From assembly GCF_000235365.1 (NCBI RefSeq), contig NC_016450.1, forward strand, positions 1,054,001 to 1,118,000: DNA of 64,000 nucleotides, in the 5' to 3' direction. Both the position numbers and the translations under genes were made by a program. The DNA comes from Eremothecium cymbalariae DBVPG#7215. Lineage: Eukaryota > Ascomycota > Saccharomycetes > Saccharomycetales > Saccharomycetaceae. The notes beneath the pieces are model-generated. The model was not told the origin of the DNA. It saw only the letters and a list, made by a program, of their open reading frames with translations, and did not search any database. Position 1 is the stretch's first letter; the number at the start of each line of letters is the position of its first letter. Below, piece by piece: positions 42,617 through 53,267 of the stretch.

Positions 42617-44239
42617 TCAGTAGATACCCTGTTGGAAATCGTCAAACAACATTGGAGCTTCCTTACTATGGTCTTGGTGAACGCGGATATGCCCGGTGGG
42701 ACCATGGTGTGCCTCTTGTCTCGTCGGTGATATAGTGCTTTCAGAACCATTTGTAGATTCCTCCTCGTAAATCTTAAACTTAGTCAAATCCTCCGTTAAA
42801 TGCCGTAACTGGTATTCCGTACAGTTTGCCGTGCCGGTGGGTGTGTTCACTGCTGGATTGAAAAGGCCTCCATTGTAAATTGTCATATTACCTGTAGAAG
42901 ATATGTTATTCCACGGTGACTTTCCTTGAGCGGAATTTGAGGACGTATCTTGATAAGTATAATTCGCGGACACAATCTTGGATATAAAGGAGGAAGACGA
43001 AGAACTAGCCATTTGATCCATCATTGTTGGAGGTGGAGTGGTTGCAGAAGCAGAGGACCATGTCCTTCTGTGCATGAATGTATATGGCTCGCTGCTTGTG
43101 GTACTTGGAGTAGATATGTTGTCGCTAAAACTAACTTTCCTCGAGGTGGACGATGGTCTGGAATTACGGCGCTTCAGTTCTTTAGGAGTTAGCAAATCTG
43201 AAAGCTCGCTGGGAACAAGGACTTCCCCTTCAAAAGTATCCAACTCATCGCCAAAAGGCGGATTAGGGAGAGCTGGCGGAGGCGGACCCAGTCCTTGGTT
43301 ATTCATGGAGTTTGTTGTAATAACATACGGAGAGAGCAATGGTGTACCACTAGCCAGACCTGAACTAGAAAGGTCGTTAGAAACATACTGCATATCAGAT
43401 AACGACTTGTTCTGTGTAAACCCATCAACAGTAAATGCACCACCAGCGTACCCAACATACTGCCGCTGGCTCATGGAAATATCGGGTTCCGAATAACGAT
43501 GATGGTGAAGCTGCTGCTGCTGCTGAATCTGCTGCTGCTGCTGCTGAATCTGCTGCTGAATCTGCTGCTGCTGAAGCTGCAACTGCATACCTTCTCCGTC
43601 AGCCATCGACCGGGTACTGCCCCCCGTAACTGCCCCTTGTGCTGACCCTGGAAGCGTAACAGCCCCCATCGAATTCTTCACAACCGCCGAAGATGAAGTA
43701 GATGGATACAAGATTTGCTTTGGAGGATTGGCCCTCGTCCCATCAGGCAAAATATGAGCATTGACACATTTGACCCCAAATTTACAATTACCCTTCTCAA
43801 AGTACTTGCAAGGCGTCTGATCTGCCGTCAAGACATTCAGAGAATGTGAAAATGGACAAGAACTACCCGCCTGGCAAGCACCCTGCCTGTAAAACTTACA
43901 AGGAACATGAGAATAATTCTTCTGAGGTGTCGAATTCTTGGTGAGCAATAAATGTTCAATAATAGCCTTCTGATGTTGAGGTGTAAAAGAAACCCGTCTC
44001 TTAGACACGTCTGTGGAGGATCTCGAAGACGTCCCGACGTCCTGCAAATCCCCACCAGCAACAATTGCTACACCTTCCCCACCGACAAAACTAACCCCAT
44101 TCACACTAGAGACAGCCGTTTTCGACCCTGCCTTGTTACTGCTACAGCTCTGACCAGATCCATTCTTATATCGAGCCCTTGATCTGCATCTATTCGATCT
44201 CTGACTACCACCGCTGTTATTCTGAGAGTATGCATACAT
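42617..44239 (-). CDS. LEE1: Lee1-type tandem CCCH zinc-finger protein
   Basis: From the first ATG at 44239 it has 540 residues, against 301 in S. cerevisiae. Two CCCH fingers with spacing C-X7-C-X5-C-X3-H lie at about residues 114-132 (CKFYRQGACQAGSSCPFSH) and 144-162 (CKYFEKGNCKFGVKCVNAH). This spacing differs from the Tis11 type. A polyglutamine region follows at about residues 220-245, encoded by CAG repeats with CAA interruptions and leading into a His-rich stretch. The remainder is Ser/Thr-Pro-rich and disordered. Such fingers usually bind RNA; the role of Lee1 is poorly known. Position between ICS2 and AMN1 interleaves the YPL054 and YBR157-158 tracks. The codons before the ATG at 44239 lack a suitable start. 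Confidence 0.88.
   Translation of the reverse strand: MYAYSQNNSGGSQRSNRCRSRARYKNGSGQSCSSNKAGSKTAVSSVNGVSFVGGEGVAIVAGGDLQDVGTSSRSSTDVSKRRVSFTPQHQKAIIEHLLLTKNSTPQKNYSHVPCKFYRQGACQAGSSCPFSHSLNVLTADQTPCKYFEKGNCKFGVKCVNAHILPDGTRANPPKQILYPSTSSSAVVKNSMGAVTLPGSAQGAVTGGSTRSMADGEGMQLQLQQQQIQQQIQQQQQQIQQQQQLHHHRYSEPDISMSQRQYVGYAGGAFTVDGFTQNKSLSDMQYVSNDLSSSGLASGTPLLSPYVITTNSMNNQGLGPPPPALPNPPFGDELDTFEGEVLVPSELSDLLTPKELKRRNSRPSSTSRKVSFSDNISTPSTTSSEPYTFMHRRTWSSASATTPPPTMMDQMASSSSSSFISKIVSANYTYQDTSSNSAQGKSPWNNISSTGNMTIYNGGLFNPAVNTPTGTANCTEYQLRHLTEDLTKFKIYEEESTNGSESTISPTRQEAHHGPTGHIRVHQDHSKEAPMLFDDFQQGIY
43509..43590. repeat. CTG/CAG repeat in LEE1 coding sequence
   Basis: An interrupted triplet repeat reading CAG on the coding strand, with ATT (Ile) interruptions between glutamine runs. 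It is potentially length-variable between strains. Confidence 0.9.
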
Positions 44240-46751
44240 CCCCTCTAAACTAAAACCCCCCAAAAATAAAAATAACAAACAATAACAATAACTAAAAAAG
44301 AAGAACTCCAAATATAAAGCAAACTAAATCAATCTCTCACTCTCGCTCTCACGTAACAAAAATAACGAAACACTCCGCCTTTCCGTATTACCACTTCCTC
44401 TCAAAACGTACACTACTATCAAAATTGAAAACAGCCCGCTCCTCTCCCTAGCGTTCCTCTGTTGCTCCTCGTCTATTTCCCAATATTAATATATACCCTT
44501 TTCCCTTTAATTGTCGTCTTCTCGAGAAACTTGCGTTTTTAAAAACAGATGATAGAGAACACACAACACCCTGGATAATCTCGCTTAAACACTTTTTTAA
44601 ATATGTGCCAGGTTCAGCTATCGTTATATTCTTCCTAAACTTTTCCGATTCACTCTCTACTTTATGTAACTCCTGATTGCCCGCACCAGATGTAGTTTGT
44701 CTTATTCTACTTAACAACCGTGGTTGTAAAAGATGTTGATTTCAAGGAAGGGAGATCAAATCAATCATAAAACAAAAAAATTAAACAAACGTACCCTTTA
44801 TCTCAGAAACAAAGACGGATGGGTGGCTAGTCTTTCTTTTGAGGAGGACCACCGTCTACTACGAGGTTCGTTTGTTGTCTTCCGAATGTTAAACCCTCCA
44901 TCTGCACTGGAGGGAGTAGCTACGTGCAGTTTTAAAGGGGGAAAGGGGAGAGAAGGAGGGGCCGAGGACTGGGTGTTGTTTTAATTATTCCCTTACGATC
45001 ACTGCCCTAACTCCGTGTAAAAACGTAAGAAGGGGCTCTTCTCTGTCTCTGGCTAGACACAAGAGAGAAGAGCCCCTGGTTTTGCTGCTTCTCCTTCTGT
45101 ATATGTCGCATCATGTCTTTGATAAAACCCACCGGCGCCCTTATGGCGCTCGTATTATGATTTCTTTGTACTATTGAAGAGAGAGGTTTGCAGCACTGGG
45201 CGTGCCAGGTGCTGCCACACTCTCCCACTCCCAGTATAATACTTTCAGGAGTCTCATTATATTGGCTATATGTAACCGGCTGCTCGAACAATAAAACAGC
45301 TCTTTTTGTTTTCTCTTTTATCTACGATAAACGACATAGATACGTTGAATCTCTTGGAAGTGCGGGAACCTGCTGTGACATTACGGTTTGTAAAAAGACA
45401 ATGGATGTTGCAGAATGGATGGATGGACTTCGTCCATTTGCTAGTATCTTGAGAATGATAACGCAACGAGGTGGGACGATGAGCCACGTCTTGGGGGTTG
45501 CTTTGTCTTACTAAATGCACGTTTTGGGAAAGTTATGTTTTATGGCGCGATGCGGACCATATCCCAGAAGATCGGTGCGGATTACACACAAAAGGAAGGG
45601 AGAGGAGGAGGAGGGCGGGGCAGGTAACGATGGTGGTTGTATGGATGGAAGTTCACTTGTTTCCATTGTGTTGCAGCGCGTGGATAATTTCGCAAGGCCG
45701 GTCGTTCATTCCCACCGAAGACTAGCATGCGGAGAAGGTGCCTGGCGGTGTTCTATATTCAGGAGAGTGGTATGCAAATAGGGACCAGCAAGTTTTTACG
45801 GGACTATGGTTATGGTATAGTGGTGGGAGAAGGCTACGACGGAGATGGGGCCACACAAGCCTTTTTTTGAGAGCAGGATGGTCGTCAGAGAAGATGACAA
45901 AGCTGGCAAGGCTGGCTGGTAAATATGCAATCTACGAGCAGGCAGGGCGAGCAGAGGGGGGGCAGGAGAGGACGGCAGAGGCGGCAGGGGACAAGCAAAA
46001 ACAGACAAGCAGGTTGGGGTGAAGCAAAAGCTGTCAGATTCTTGGTGAGGAGGGGAAGGAAGGGGAAGGTGTGTGTATATGACGCAGGGCTACAGGTTTG
46101 CTGGTTAAAATGCAATTAGCGAAATTGATTTTTTCCAAAAGACGTCCGTTTCTTTAGCATTGAAAATTCCATCGCTATCTTTCTTCATGGCAATCTTGAG
46201 TAGCGAAGAGGAGTATGTAATATTACCGTAGACGGAGTTGTAATTGAAGTGCCGGGAAATTTTTAATTGAGTAACAGTAGATGGAGAGGGTATATCTTTT
46301 TTATGTGAAGGTAGCTTCAACAATGGCTACAGTTGCGACGTTGACTCGAGTTTTTATAGAAGACGGCTACTGCTAATACAGGAAAGAAAGTACATTGGGA
46401 AGGGGCAGAGACGGCGTGATGGTGCCTGTGTGTATTGGCAGGTTGATAGTATTTGTTTGGGATGGCGTTTCATTTTCTGATTAGTAACGAACTTATTCTA
46501 ATACTACCAATTGTAATTGTAATTTGTACTTGTAGTAATTTTTTTTTTGGCAGGGGAAAAAAGGCCTTTTAAATTTATGTAATAGAATGTAGGTTGTTAG
46601 TATGACGAGTGTTTTAAAATAGACTTGGAATGAAACGGAGTTGAATAAAATAAGAGAGTATCGGACGAGGTTCATAAGCCTTTTTGTGTTTAAATTTATC
46701 ATCCAATTCTCTGGAGATTTTATTCGGGTGTTGGGCAGAGTAATATCGTCA
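44240..46751. other. 2.5-kb LEE1-AMN1 divergent spacer
   Basis: A long intergenic region with a strong hairpin at 45031-45077, a smaller one at about 45135-45150 (GCGCC/GGCGC) and purine-rich segments around 45596-45625 and 45936-46075. Open frames of 60-110 codons overlap on both strands but show no conserved sequence. Confidence 0.45.
45031..45077. repeat. 14-bp inverted repeat with nested hairpin
   Basis: AGGGGCTCTTCTCT (45031-45044) pairs exactly with AGAGAAGAGCCCCT (45064-45077). Inside the 19-base loop, GTCT (45045-45048) can pair with AGAC (45055-45058). Confidence 0.9.
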
Positions 46752-48322
46752 ATGAGCTCTCTACTATCTTTGCAGAATCGGTCTGCTAAGCGGTCTCGAG
46801 ACGGGTCAGAGCTGGTAAAGGCTTGGAGACCTCTCAAAAGAACACAGACAGGGCTGCAATTCAGGCTATTCAATCGATTCTCAGGGTCGTGTAGGAAGCG
46901 GTTGGCGCCACAGGGGGAGCACAAGGAGCTTCATTTACAGGTAAAGACGTCTTTGGATGATAAAATGGAATTTTGTGACGGAAATACGGATCTGGTGGAG
47001 CCGCGGACACCGACAAAGGCAGTTGTTACAGGCTGCCAAGCGAGAGCAGTGTCGCCGTGGACGCCTAAGGTTCCTAGGGATATCCCGCTGGTGCATGAGT
47101 TTTCGAGTCTTACGCTTCACAAGTCGTGCGGGGGGGTCGGCGGGGGGTGCTTAGGTTTAGTTTATCGGACGACGCTAACGATGGCGGTTGTGTCGTTAAT
47201 GATAAAGCGGCACATGAAATCTTTGCGATCCCAGAGATCTTGGAGTTGATTGTTCGTTTTGTGGAGTTGGATCCCAGTATATCGCCAAGGACAAAGCAGC
47301 ACCAGAAAGTGGCTGTACAAACGTATTACAGGGATAAGGTAGAAGCGGGTACTTCGTTGTGTTCGGCCACTAATGAATATGTATCATTATCTGCGCTTGC
47401 GCAAAGACCAAATTTATACAATTGCATTTTGGTTAACAAGCTGTGGTGTGCTGTGACCTTACGAGTTCTCAGAGAGAAGATTTACCTTTCCAGCTATTCT
47501 AAATTGCATAACTTCGTTGAGTCGGTCCCGCCAAATTGTATTCTTCATCCAGAGTTGTTATTAGTGCACAGGCTAACCAGATTGGAACAGTATGAACTGG
47601 ATAGATTTCTTGAGAAAACATCAAGCGAAAATCTGCTGAGTCTGGAGCTGTACGTCTGTTCAAGGGTTCTGCCTAAACCACAGTATTTTGCACAGAGCAC
47701 AAAGCTAGCCAAGTTAATCATACCGGGGAACAAGATGCTAGATGACGAATATTTAATGCAAATATGCACAATGCTCCCCAATCTGCATACTTTGGACCTC
47801 AGGGCCTGTGACAAGGTCAGTGACACCGGTATTGTGGCTGTTGCAATGAACTGTCGGAAGTTACACACAGTCAATTTGGGCAGGCATAGAAATGGCCAAT
47901 TGATCACTAGTGTGTCAGTTGTGGCGCTAGCTAGACATACAAAATTAGAAGCTCTCGGTCTTGCCGGTTGTGACGTCAACGATGCGGGCATCTGGGAGCT
48001 GGCGTGTATGCGAGGGAGTAGCATCATTAGGCTGTCACTGAATAACTGTAGGTTACTTTCAAACCATTCCATACCCGCGTTGATCTCAATTAATGGCTTC
48101 CCAAATTTATCCGTGCTGGAATTGAAAAATGTACCACGCATTACCAATGTCAGGTCATTGGTCAGATATAAGCACTGGAAACTTCGCCGGGGGATGCCTA
48201 TGTTATTCGGAGGCTGCGAAAGACTAACTAATCTTTTTAAACTAGAAGAGATGATACTATGTCGGAAAAATTCCGCACATATCATCCAAGACCTAACGAA
48301 TTGGATAAATGGGGACGACTAA
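46752..48322 (+). CDS. AMN1: Amn1, antagonist of mitotic exit and daughter-separation regulator (frame broken)
   Basis: Two frames encode one Amn1. The first runs from ATG 46752 through LSLQNRSAKRSRDGSELV to PLVHEFSSLTLHK. The second covers FAIPEILELIVRFVELDPS, the F-box-like and leucine-rich repeat part (LDLRACDKVSDTGIVAVAMN, LGLAGCDVNDAGIWELA) and ends LTNWINGDD. The change of frame falls at two G-runs (47130-47136 and 47142-47147); one additional G in either would restore a protein of about 520 residues (S. cerevisiae 549). Amn1 binds Tem1 to switch off the mitotic exit network and, as an SCF component, targets Ace2, controlling mother-daughter separation. Whether the break is real or a sequencing error cannot be decided here. 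Confidence 0.88.
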
Positions 48323-48581
48323 CCACACACACAAAACACACACATACTGGAGTATATATGTATATATATTTTTAACAAAATAGCAGTTATAGTAGTCTTA
48401 TTTTATTTCATAAGTCCGTTTTCTTATCATCCAATGGTAAAGCTGTTGGCGATGATATTAACGTAGTAGTAGTACTACTTTTTTGAAAAAAAAATATCTT
48501 TTCATTTTAAAACTGCGAGACATCTGGAAGAAGATATGCCAAAGCACCAACAATATTTTAAAAAGAACGTATCTAGATGCT

Positions 48582-49499
48582 ATGAGCGGTTCAGATGAGA
48601 TAGACAGTAGTGGTGCACAACCGCCACCGCCACCACCTCCCCCTCCTCTTTCGCACTCTTCTGCTCCTTCCTCTTCGCAAGGAGCTGGTATACAGCCATC
48701 ATTCAGTGGATCTTCCCATAACCGTCATCCACAATCTCAGGGCTATTATCCTCGAAATGAGGGTTTGAATGGGACAGGCTATCGCCAGCCCTTTTCTCGT
48801 GGAAATAATATGGCTTACAGAGGTAACAGTGGTGGCAGATATCATTCCAACTATCATGGATACAACAACTATTCTGGGGGCAGCGGCGGGCAGGTTCAAA
48901 GTTACTATCAACGCGGAGGATATTATAATGGATATAATGGATCTTACCATTTGCAGCAGCAGTCGCAACATCAGCATCAATCGCACCAATCGCACCAACC
49001 ATATCAAGCGCACCAACAGCATCAACCGCATTCTCAACAGCACTATCAACACTATTACCAGGATTATCATGGCTCAGCTCATCCAGCCAGCAGTTCTGGT
49101 TCCTACCCAAGATATAATCACGTTAACGCCAACAACACCACTCCAAATAGCGGAACGCCCTCAGGAACAAGATACAACAGCAACACTTCTAACCATACGA
49201 CAAATGACGTTTCGCCTATTTCTCAGCAACTAGAAACAAAGAAGAAGTTTGAAGTCATCGAAAATCCCATATATTACCTAACAGAACTTGATAAGTCTAC
49301 AGATGACCTAAAGAAACTTGAAGATATAAAAAAGGTCTTCCAGGAAAGTGATGAACTCGACCATAAACTAGAACAACAGAAACTTGTCATGTGGAAAGCA
49401 GAATTGGAACTAGTACTTCTGGATACACAATCCGAGAAGGACGCTTTAAATGTACAGTTGAACCAGGAAAACCTGGATGCTTTATTAATGGAAGGTTGA
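48582..49499 (+). CDS. LGE1: Lge1, cofactor of the Bre1 H2B ubiquitin ligase
   Basis: From the first ATG at 48582 it has 305 residues. The N-terminal 210 residues are disordered: a polyproline run at about 14-22, then Tyr/Gly/Arg/Asn-rich sequence (GGRYHSNYHGYNNYSGGS) and a Gln/His tract. Such sticky Tyr/Arg sequence in S. cerevisiae Lge1 drives condensation that concentrates Bre1. The C-terminal 80 residues form a coiled coil (EVIENPIYYLTELDKSTDDL, then KKLEDIKKVFQESDELDHKL) that binds Bre1. It promotes H2B monoubiquitination with Rad6/Bre1. It lies between AMN1 and IFA38, again mixing YPL055 with the YBR track. Confidence 0.92.
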   Translation: MSGSDEIDSSGAQPPPPPPPPPLSHSSAPSSSQGAGIQPSFSGSSHNRHPQSQGYYPRNEGLNGTGYRQPFSRGNNMAYRGNSGGRYHSNYHGYNNYSGGSGGQVQSYYQRGGYYNGYNGSYHLQQQSQHQHQSHQSHQPYQAHQQHQPHSQQHYQHYYQDYHGSAHPASSSGSYPRYNHVNANNTTPNSGTPSGTRYNSNTSNHTTNDVSPISQQLETKKKFEVIENPIYYLTELDKSTDDLKKLEDIKKVFQESDELDHKLEQQKLVMWKAELELVLLDTQSEKDALNVQLNQENLDALLMEG

Positions 49500-49732
49500 A
49501 TGAACACTGGGACACACTTAATTATTAAACAAGACTCCTCTAATTTACATATTCGGCGTAAATATATTAAACAAGTTGTAGCTATTAATTGAAAAGGGTT
49601 ATTTTCAGTCTTTTAATTTTCGGCATCAATTCCAGAATCAAAGGGAAAGAAAAAAACATTTCAACGATAATTGGTTTATCTCTCTCTTTATACACCTTTG
49701 AAGTTGCATAGCTAGCCCAGATATCCATATCA

Positions 49733-50770
49733 ATGCATTTCCTTGAGCAACTAACCGCTGTTAGCAGCGACAGTAAGGCTTTGAACGCTCTTTTATGGGC
49801 TTTGTTAGCAACTGGTGTTGTCAAAGCCACAACTTTGTTTTTGACAGTCACATCCCTTCTTTTTGATCTACTTGTATTTCCTTCTGTGTCATACAAGAAG
49901 TATGGGCCTGAAAAGGGATCTTATGCGTTAATTACAGGTGCCTCCGATGGAATTGGTAAGGAGTTTGCTGTTCAATTGGCAGAACGTGGTTTTAATCTAC
50001 TTTTGGTCTCGAGAACCCATTCCAAGTTGAAGGCCCTTCAAGAAATGATAATTGAAAAACATAAGGTGGATGTTGAAATCCTGGCACTTAATATTTCCGA
50101 AGACTCGAGTGCTAACTATGCTGCAATCAAGAGCCTCTGCGACAATGTGCCTGTCACTGTGCTGGTTAATAATGTTGGTGTATCTCACTCTATTCCAGTT
50201 CCCTTTTTGGAAACCGAGGAACAAGAATTAAGAAACATCATAGCCGTCAACAACACTGCCACTCTAATGATTACCCAAACCGTTGCCCCCCTCATTATCT
50301 CCAACACTAAAAAGTTACAATGCAGAGGTTTGATTTTGACGATGGGTTCCTTTGGTGGTTTGGCTCCTTCTCCATTGTTGGCTACTTATTCGGGCTCAAA
50401 AGCTTTCCTACAACAATGGTCCTCTGCACTTGCCGGTGAACTTTCTAAAGATAACATCGATGTCCAATTCATCATATCCTACCTCGTCACATCTGCCATG
50501 TCCAAGATTAGAAAAACAAGCCTATTGATTCCTAACCCTCAGCAGTTTGTTCGCGCTACTCTCCAAAATGTGGGAAGACGTGTAGGCTCGCAGGACAGAT
50601 ACGCCACCACTACCCCATACTGGTCCCATGCCCTATACCATATGTTTATCGAAAACACCGTGGGTGTCTACTCAAGGCTTGTAAACGCCATCAACTACAG
50701 AATCCACACAGATATTAGGAGGAGAGCCCTCAGAAAGGCCGCCAAACTGGCTGCTACAAAGCAGGAATAA
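49733..50770 (+). CDS. IFA38: Very-long-chain 3-ketoacyl-CoA reductase
   Basis: A 345-residue short-chain dehydrogenase (S. cerevisiae 347). An N-terminal membrane segment at about residues 17-50 precedes the NADPH-binding GASDGIG motif (69-75). NNVGVSHSIPVPFLETEE follows. The catalytic residues are Ser206, Tyr219 and Lys223 in ATYSGSKAFLQ. The enzyme performs the second step of each elongation cycle of very-long-chain fatty acids in the ER, needed for sphingolipids. Its product pathway feeds the ceramides that Csh1, encoded three genes downstream, glycosylates. Tandem with CDC28, as YBR159W/YBR160W. Confidence 0.97.
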   Translation: MHFLEQLTAVSSDSKALNALLWALLATGVVKATTLFLTVTSLLFDLLVFPSVSYKKYGPEKGSYALITGASDGIGKEFAVQLAERGFNLLLVSRTHSKLKALQEMIIEKHKVDVEILALNISEDSSANYAAIKSLCDNVPVTVLVNNVGVSHSIPVPFLETEEQELRNIIAVNNTATLMITQTVAPLIISNTKKLQCRGLILTMGSFGGLAPSPLLATYSGSKAFLQQWSSALAGELSKDNIDVQFIISYLVTSAMSKIRKTSLLIPNPQQFVRATLQNVGRRVGSQDRYATTTPYWSHALYHMFIENTVGVYSRLVNAINYRIHTDIRRRALRKAAKLAATKQE

Positions 50771-51238
50771 ACGCTATGTACTTTTTTCGCGTTTTAACCT
50801 TTGATATGGGCCTAATATAGATACCTACCTACCCATCTATACGTATATATCAAAACAACGACAGTACACCTGATCTATAATTAACATTTCATCCCTATAT
50901 ATCGAGGCTGTCCAGCATTGAGTTCAACTACATGAAAAAGAAATATCCACGAAAAGAGGGAAAACAAATAACAACATGAACAAGAAAAATTTGAAAACAA
51001 ACATGCCAGATGGTAGCGAATACAAGCACTATAACCAGACAATTAGGATTCTATAGCGATTCGTCGTTTTTCCAGCATTTCTGTTACTTGATCTACCAGT
51101 CTTCTTCCTCAACTGTAACGAAACAGAAGTGATTTTTCTGTTCCCTCTGGCGCTTCAAAGAACAACCCTGATAAGTATAAAACCATCCCAATCGCATTCC
51201 CCTCCCCTCCCACAGTCCAGCTCAGAAGCATACTAAAA
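50771..51238. other. IFA38-CDC28 spacer (CDC28 promoter)
   Basis: About 470 bp with A-rich tracts and a pyrimidine-rich stretch (51193-51218) just before the CDC28 ATG. No gene is visible. Confidence 0.5.
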
Positions 51239-52126
51239 ATGAGTGATCTCACAAACTACAAGAGATTAGAAAAGATCGGAGAAGGTACGTACGGTGTTGT
51301 ATACAAGGCCGTTGATCTACGTCATGCTCAGCGGATCGTAGCGCTCAAAAAGATCAGGTTAGAAAGTGAAGATGAAGGGGTCCCAAGCACAGCCATTCGT
51401 GAGATTTCACTGTTGAAGGAACTCAAAGATGATAATATCGTCCGGCTATACGATATCGTCCATTCGGACGCCCACAAGCTTTACCTTGTGTTCGAATTCC
51501 TAGATCTTGATTTAAAACGTTATATGGAATCCGTCCCAAAGGACCAGCCGCTAGGAGACAAAATTATCAAGAAGTTCATGATGCAGCTCTGCAAAGGTAT
51601 CGCATATTGCCATGCACACCGCATCATCCACAGAGACCTAAAACCTCAGAACCTATTGGTCAACAGAAACGGGAACTTAAAACTTGGAGATTTCGGTCTA
51701 GCCCGTGCCTTCGGCGTCCCCCTACGCGCTTACACCCACGAAATCGTCACCTTATGGTACCGTGCCCCCGAAGTCCTACTCGGAGGTAAGCAATACTCCA
51801 CGGGTGTAGACGTCTGGTCGATCGGTTGCATCTTTGCTGAAATGTGCAACCGCAAACCGCTATTCAGCGGTGACAGCGAAATTGATCAAATCTTCAAGAT
51901 CTTCCGCTTGCTGGGAACACCAAACGAATCCATCTGGCCCGATATTGTATATCTACCTGACTTCAAACCTACTTTCCCTAAATGGCAACGCAAAGACCTG
52001 GCACAAGTCGTACCCTCGCTCAACGAGAACGGAATTGATCTATTAGATAAATTAATCACATACGATCCAATCCACAGGATCAGTGCTAAAAGGGCTGTTA
52101 CCCACCCATACTTTAAAGACGAGTGA
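51239..52126 (+). CDS. CDC28: Cdk1, master cell-cycle kinase
   Basis: The 295-residue protein kinase (S. cerevisiae 298) is very highly conserved. The glycine loop GEGTYGVV (14-21) carries the inhibitory tyrosine (Tyr18). The cyclin-binding PSTAIRE helix is at 49-55. The catalytic HRDLKPQN has Asp132, DFG is at 151-153, and the activating threonine lies in [14 protein letters not shown] (about 166). No intron is present. It pairs with Cln and Clb cyclins to drive Start, S phase and mitosis. Two targets or partners, SLI15 and YEN1, are in this window. A near-perfect 46-bp palindrome lies about 300 bp downstream of the stop. Confidence 0.98.
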   Translation: MSDLTNYKRLEKIGEGTYGVVYKAVDLRHAQRIVALKKIRLESEDEGVPSTAIREISLLKELKDDNIVRLYDIVHSDAHKLYLVFEFLDLDLKRYMESVPKDQPLGDKIIKKFMMQLCKGIAYCHAHRIIHRDLKPQNLLVNRNGNLKLGDFGLARAFGVPLRAYTHEIVTLWYRAPEVLLGGKQYSTGVDVWSIGCIFAEMCNRKPLFSGDSEIDQIFKIFRLLGTPNESIWPDIVYLPDFKPTFPKWQRKDLAQVVPSLNENGIDLLDKLITYDPIHRISAKRAVTHPYFKDE

Positions 52127-52172
52127 CTGGCCTTGCAAGAAGTATAAATGGGACCATGGACGACATATTCGT

Positions 52173-52192
52173 GCTGCTGCTACCGCAGCAGC
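52173..52192. repeat. CTG/CAG hairpin downstream of CDC28
   Basis: GCTGCTGC and GCAGCAGC around TACC, 46 bp after the CDC28 stop. It resembles the hairpin at 6926-6949. Confidence 0.85.
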
Positions 52193-52419
52193 AGCCCACC
52201 ACCCCATCACTAATATAACCGCGCTAACAACCCACTCACTATGCACACTACATACGATTATTATTAACAACAACAATAAACTAGTCCAATTCTGATCTGA
52301 TGCGATGCGATCTCCACGAAAAGGAATATATCTACCAGAAATCACCCCCACTGCACCCCGCCCCATTACCTAAGAAACCGACTCGCAACGGACCAACAAG
52401 AATCCCGAACTTTGCGCTT

Positions 52420-52465
52420 CCCGCCTCCCACCAAACACCACGAGTGGTGTTTGGTGGGAGGCGGG
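52420..52465. repeat. 46-bp near-perfect palindrome
   Basis: Two 22-base arms pair without a mismatch around a two-base centre (GA at 52442-52443). The left arm begins CCCGCCTCCCACC and ends AAACACCAC; the right arm is its exact complement. Confidence 0.95.
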
Positions 52466-53267
52466 GGTTATGTATAATTGCTGTCTTGACAAAAATAAAC
52501 CAGCCCATTTAACTCTCCCGAGTTCCACCCCGCTTAACCTCTAGACACCTCCTAATGCGTTTCGCCATGCTTGGCCCATGCTTCGCCATCTAGCAATCTC
52601 GCCAGCGCACACCTAGTTGTACCCTGTATAACAATATATCTCCTCACATCATTCCCCTTCAAAGTATCCAAAAAGAAAATCAGGTTATCAAAGACGGGGA
52701 CGCAGCTGATGTTGATGCCTTTTTCTTGCACAAGATAAAGATAGAAGAAAAACGACAGAGACAGCAAGTGTATATACGCAGTAGTAATGCGGGAAGCGCA
52801 GTTTGAAATCTTTATGGGAATTTCGTGGTGCTTTGTATTTTCACCGTTCTTTAATTAATAAAAAGCTTTGAAGTTCATTTTTTTGGAATTTATAATGGAG
52901 AGGTTTTCTTTTTGGTTAAAGGAATTCAGAGAGTGTAATTAGTGTTAGTGGTAGAGACGAAGCGACAGGACTGAATAAAAAAGAAGTGTTATATAGAAAT
53001 CAACTAAAGACACTAAACGTTTGTACTTTGGTTTCATCGAGAGCAGAGGCAGCAGACGAAGCGCACGAACGGTATAGAGTTTAGAAGGGGGGCTAAAAAA
53101 ATTGTAGGTTAGTTATCCACAAGAAGGGACAGGTAGAGAGGAAAGAAGTTGGATCTTTTAGTGTTTAAGGCGGATTTTCTTTCTTTTAGCAACAGGCAGG
53201 TTTTATTATAGTTTTGGCATATTGTTGGTATTAGAAAAAAAGAACAAAAGACAGCCATAGAAGAGGG

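Larger units (their letters stand above)
52127..53267. other. CDC28-CSH1 spacer
   Basis: About 1.14 kb. It contains the CTG/CAG hairpin at 52173-52192, the large palindrome at 52420-52465 and A-rich leader sequence before CSH1. No conserved gene; open frames here lack similarity to known proteins. Confidence 0.5.

Noticed and set aside
47545..48285. 246-codon frame antisense to AMN1
   Set aside because: AMN1 leucine-rich repeats explain the region; the antisense translation has no known features.
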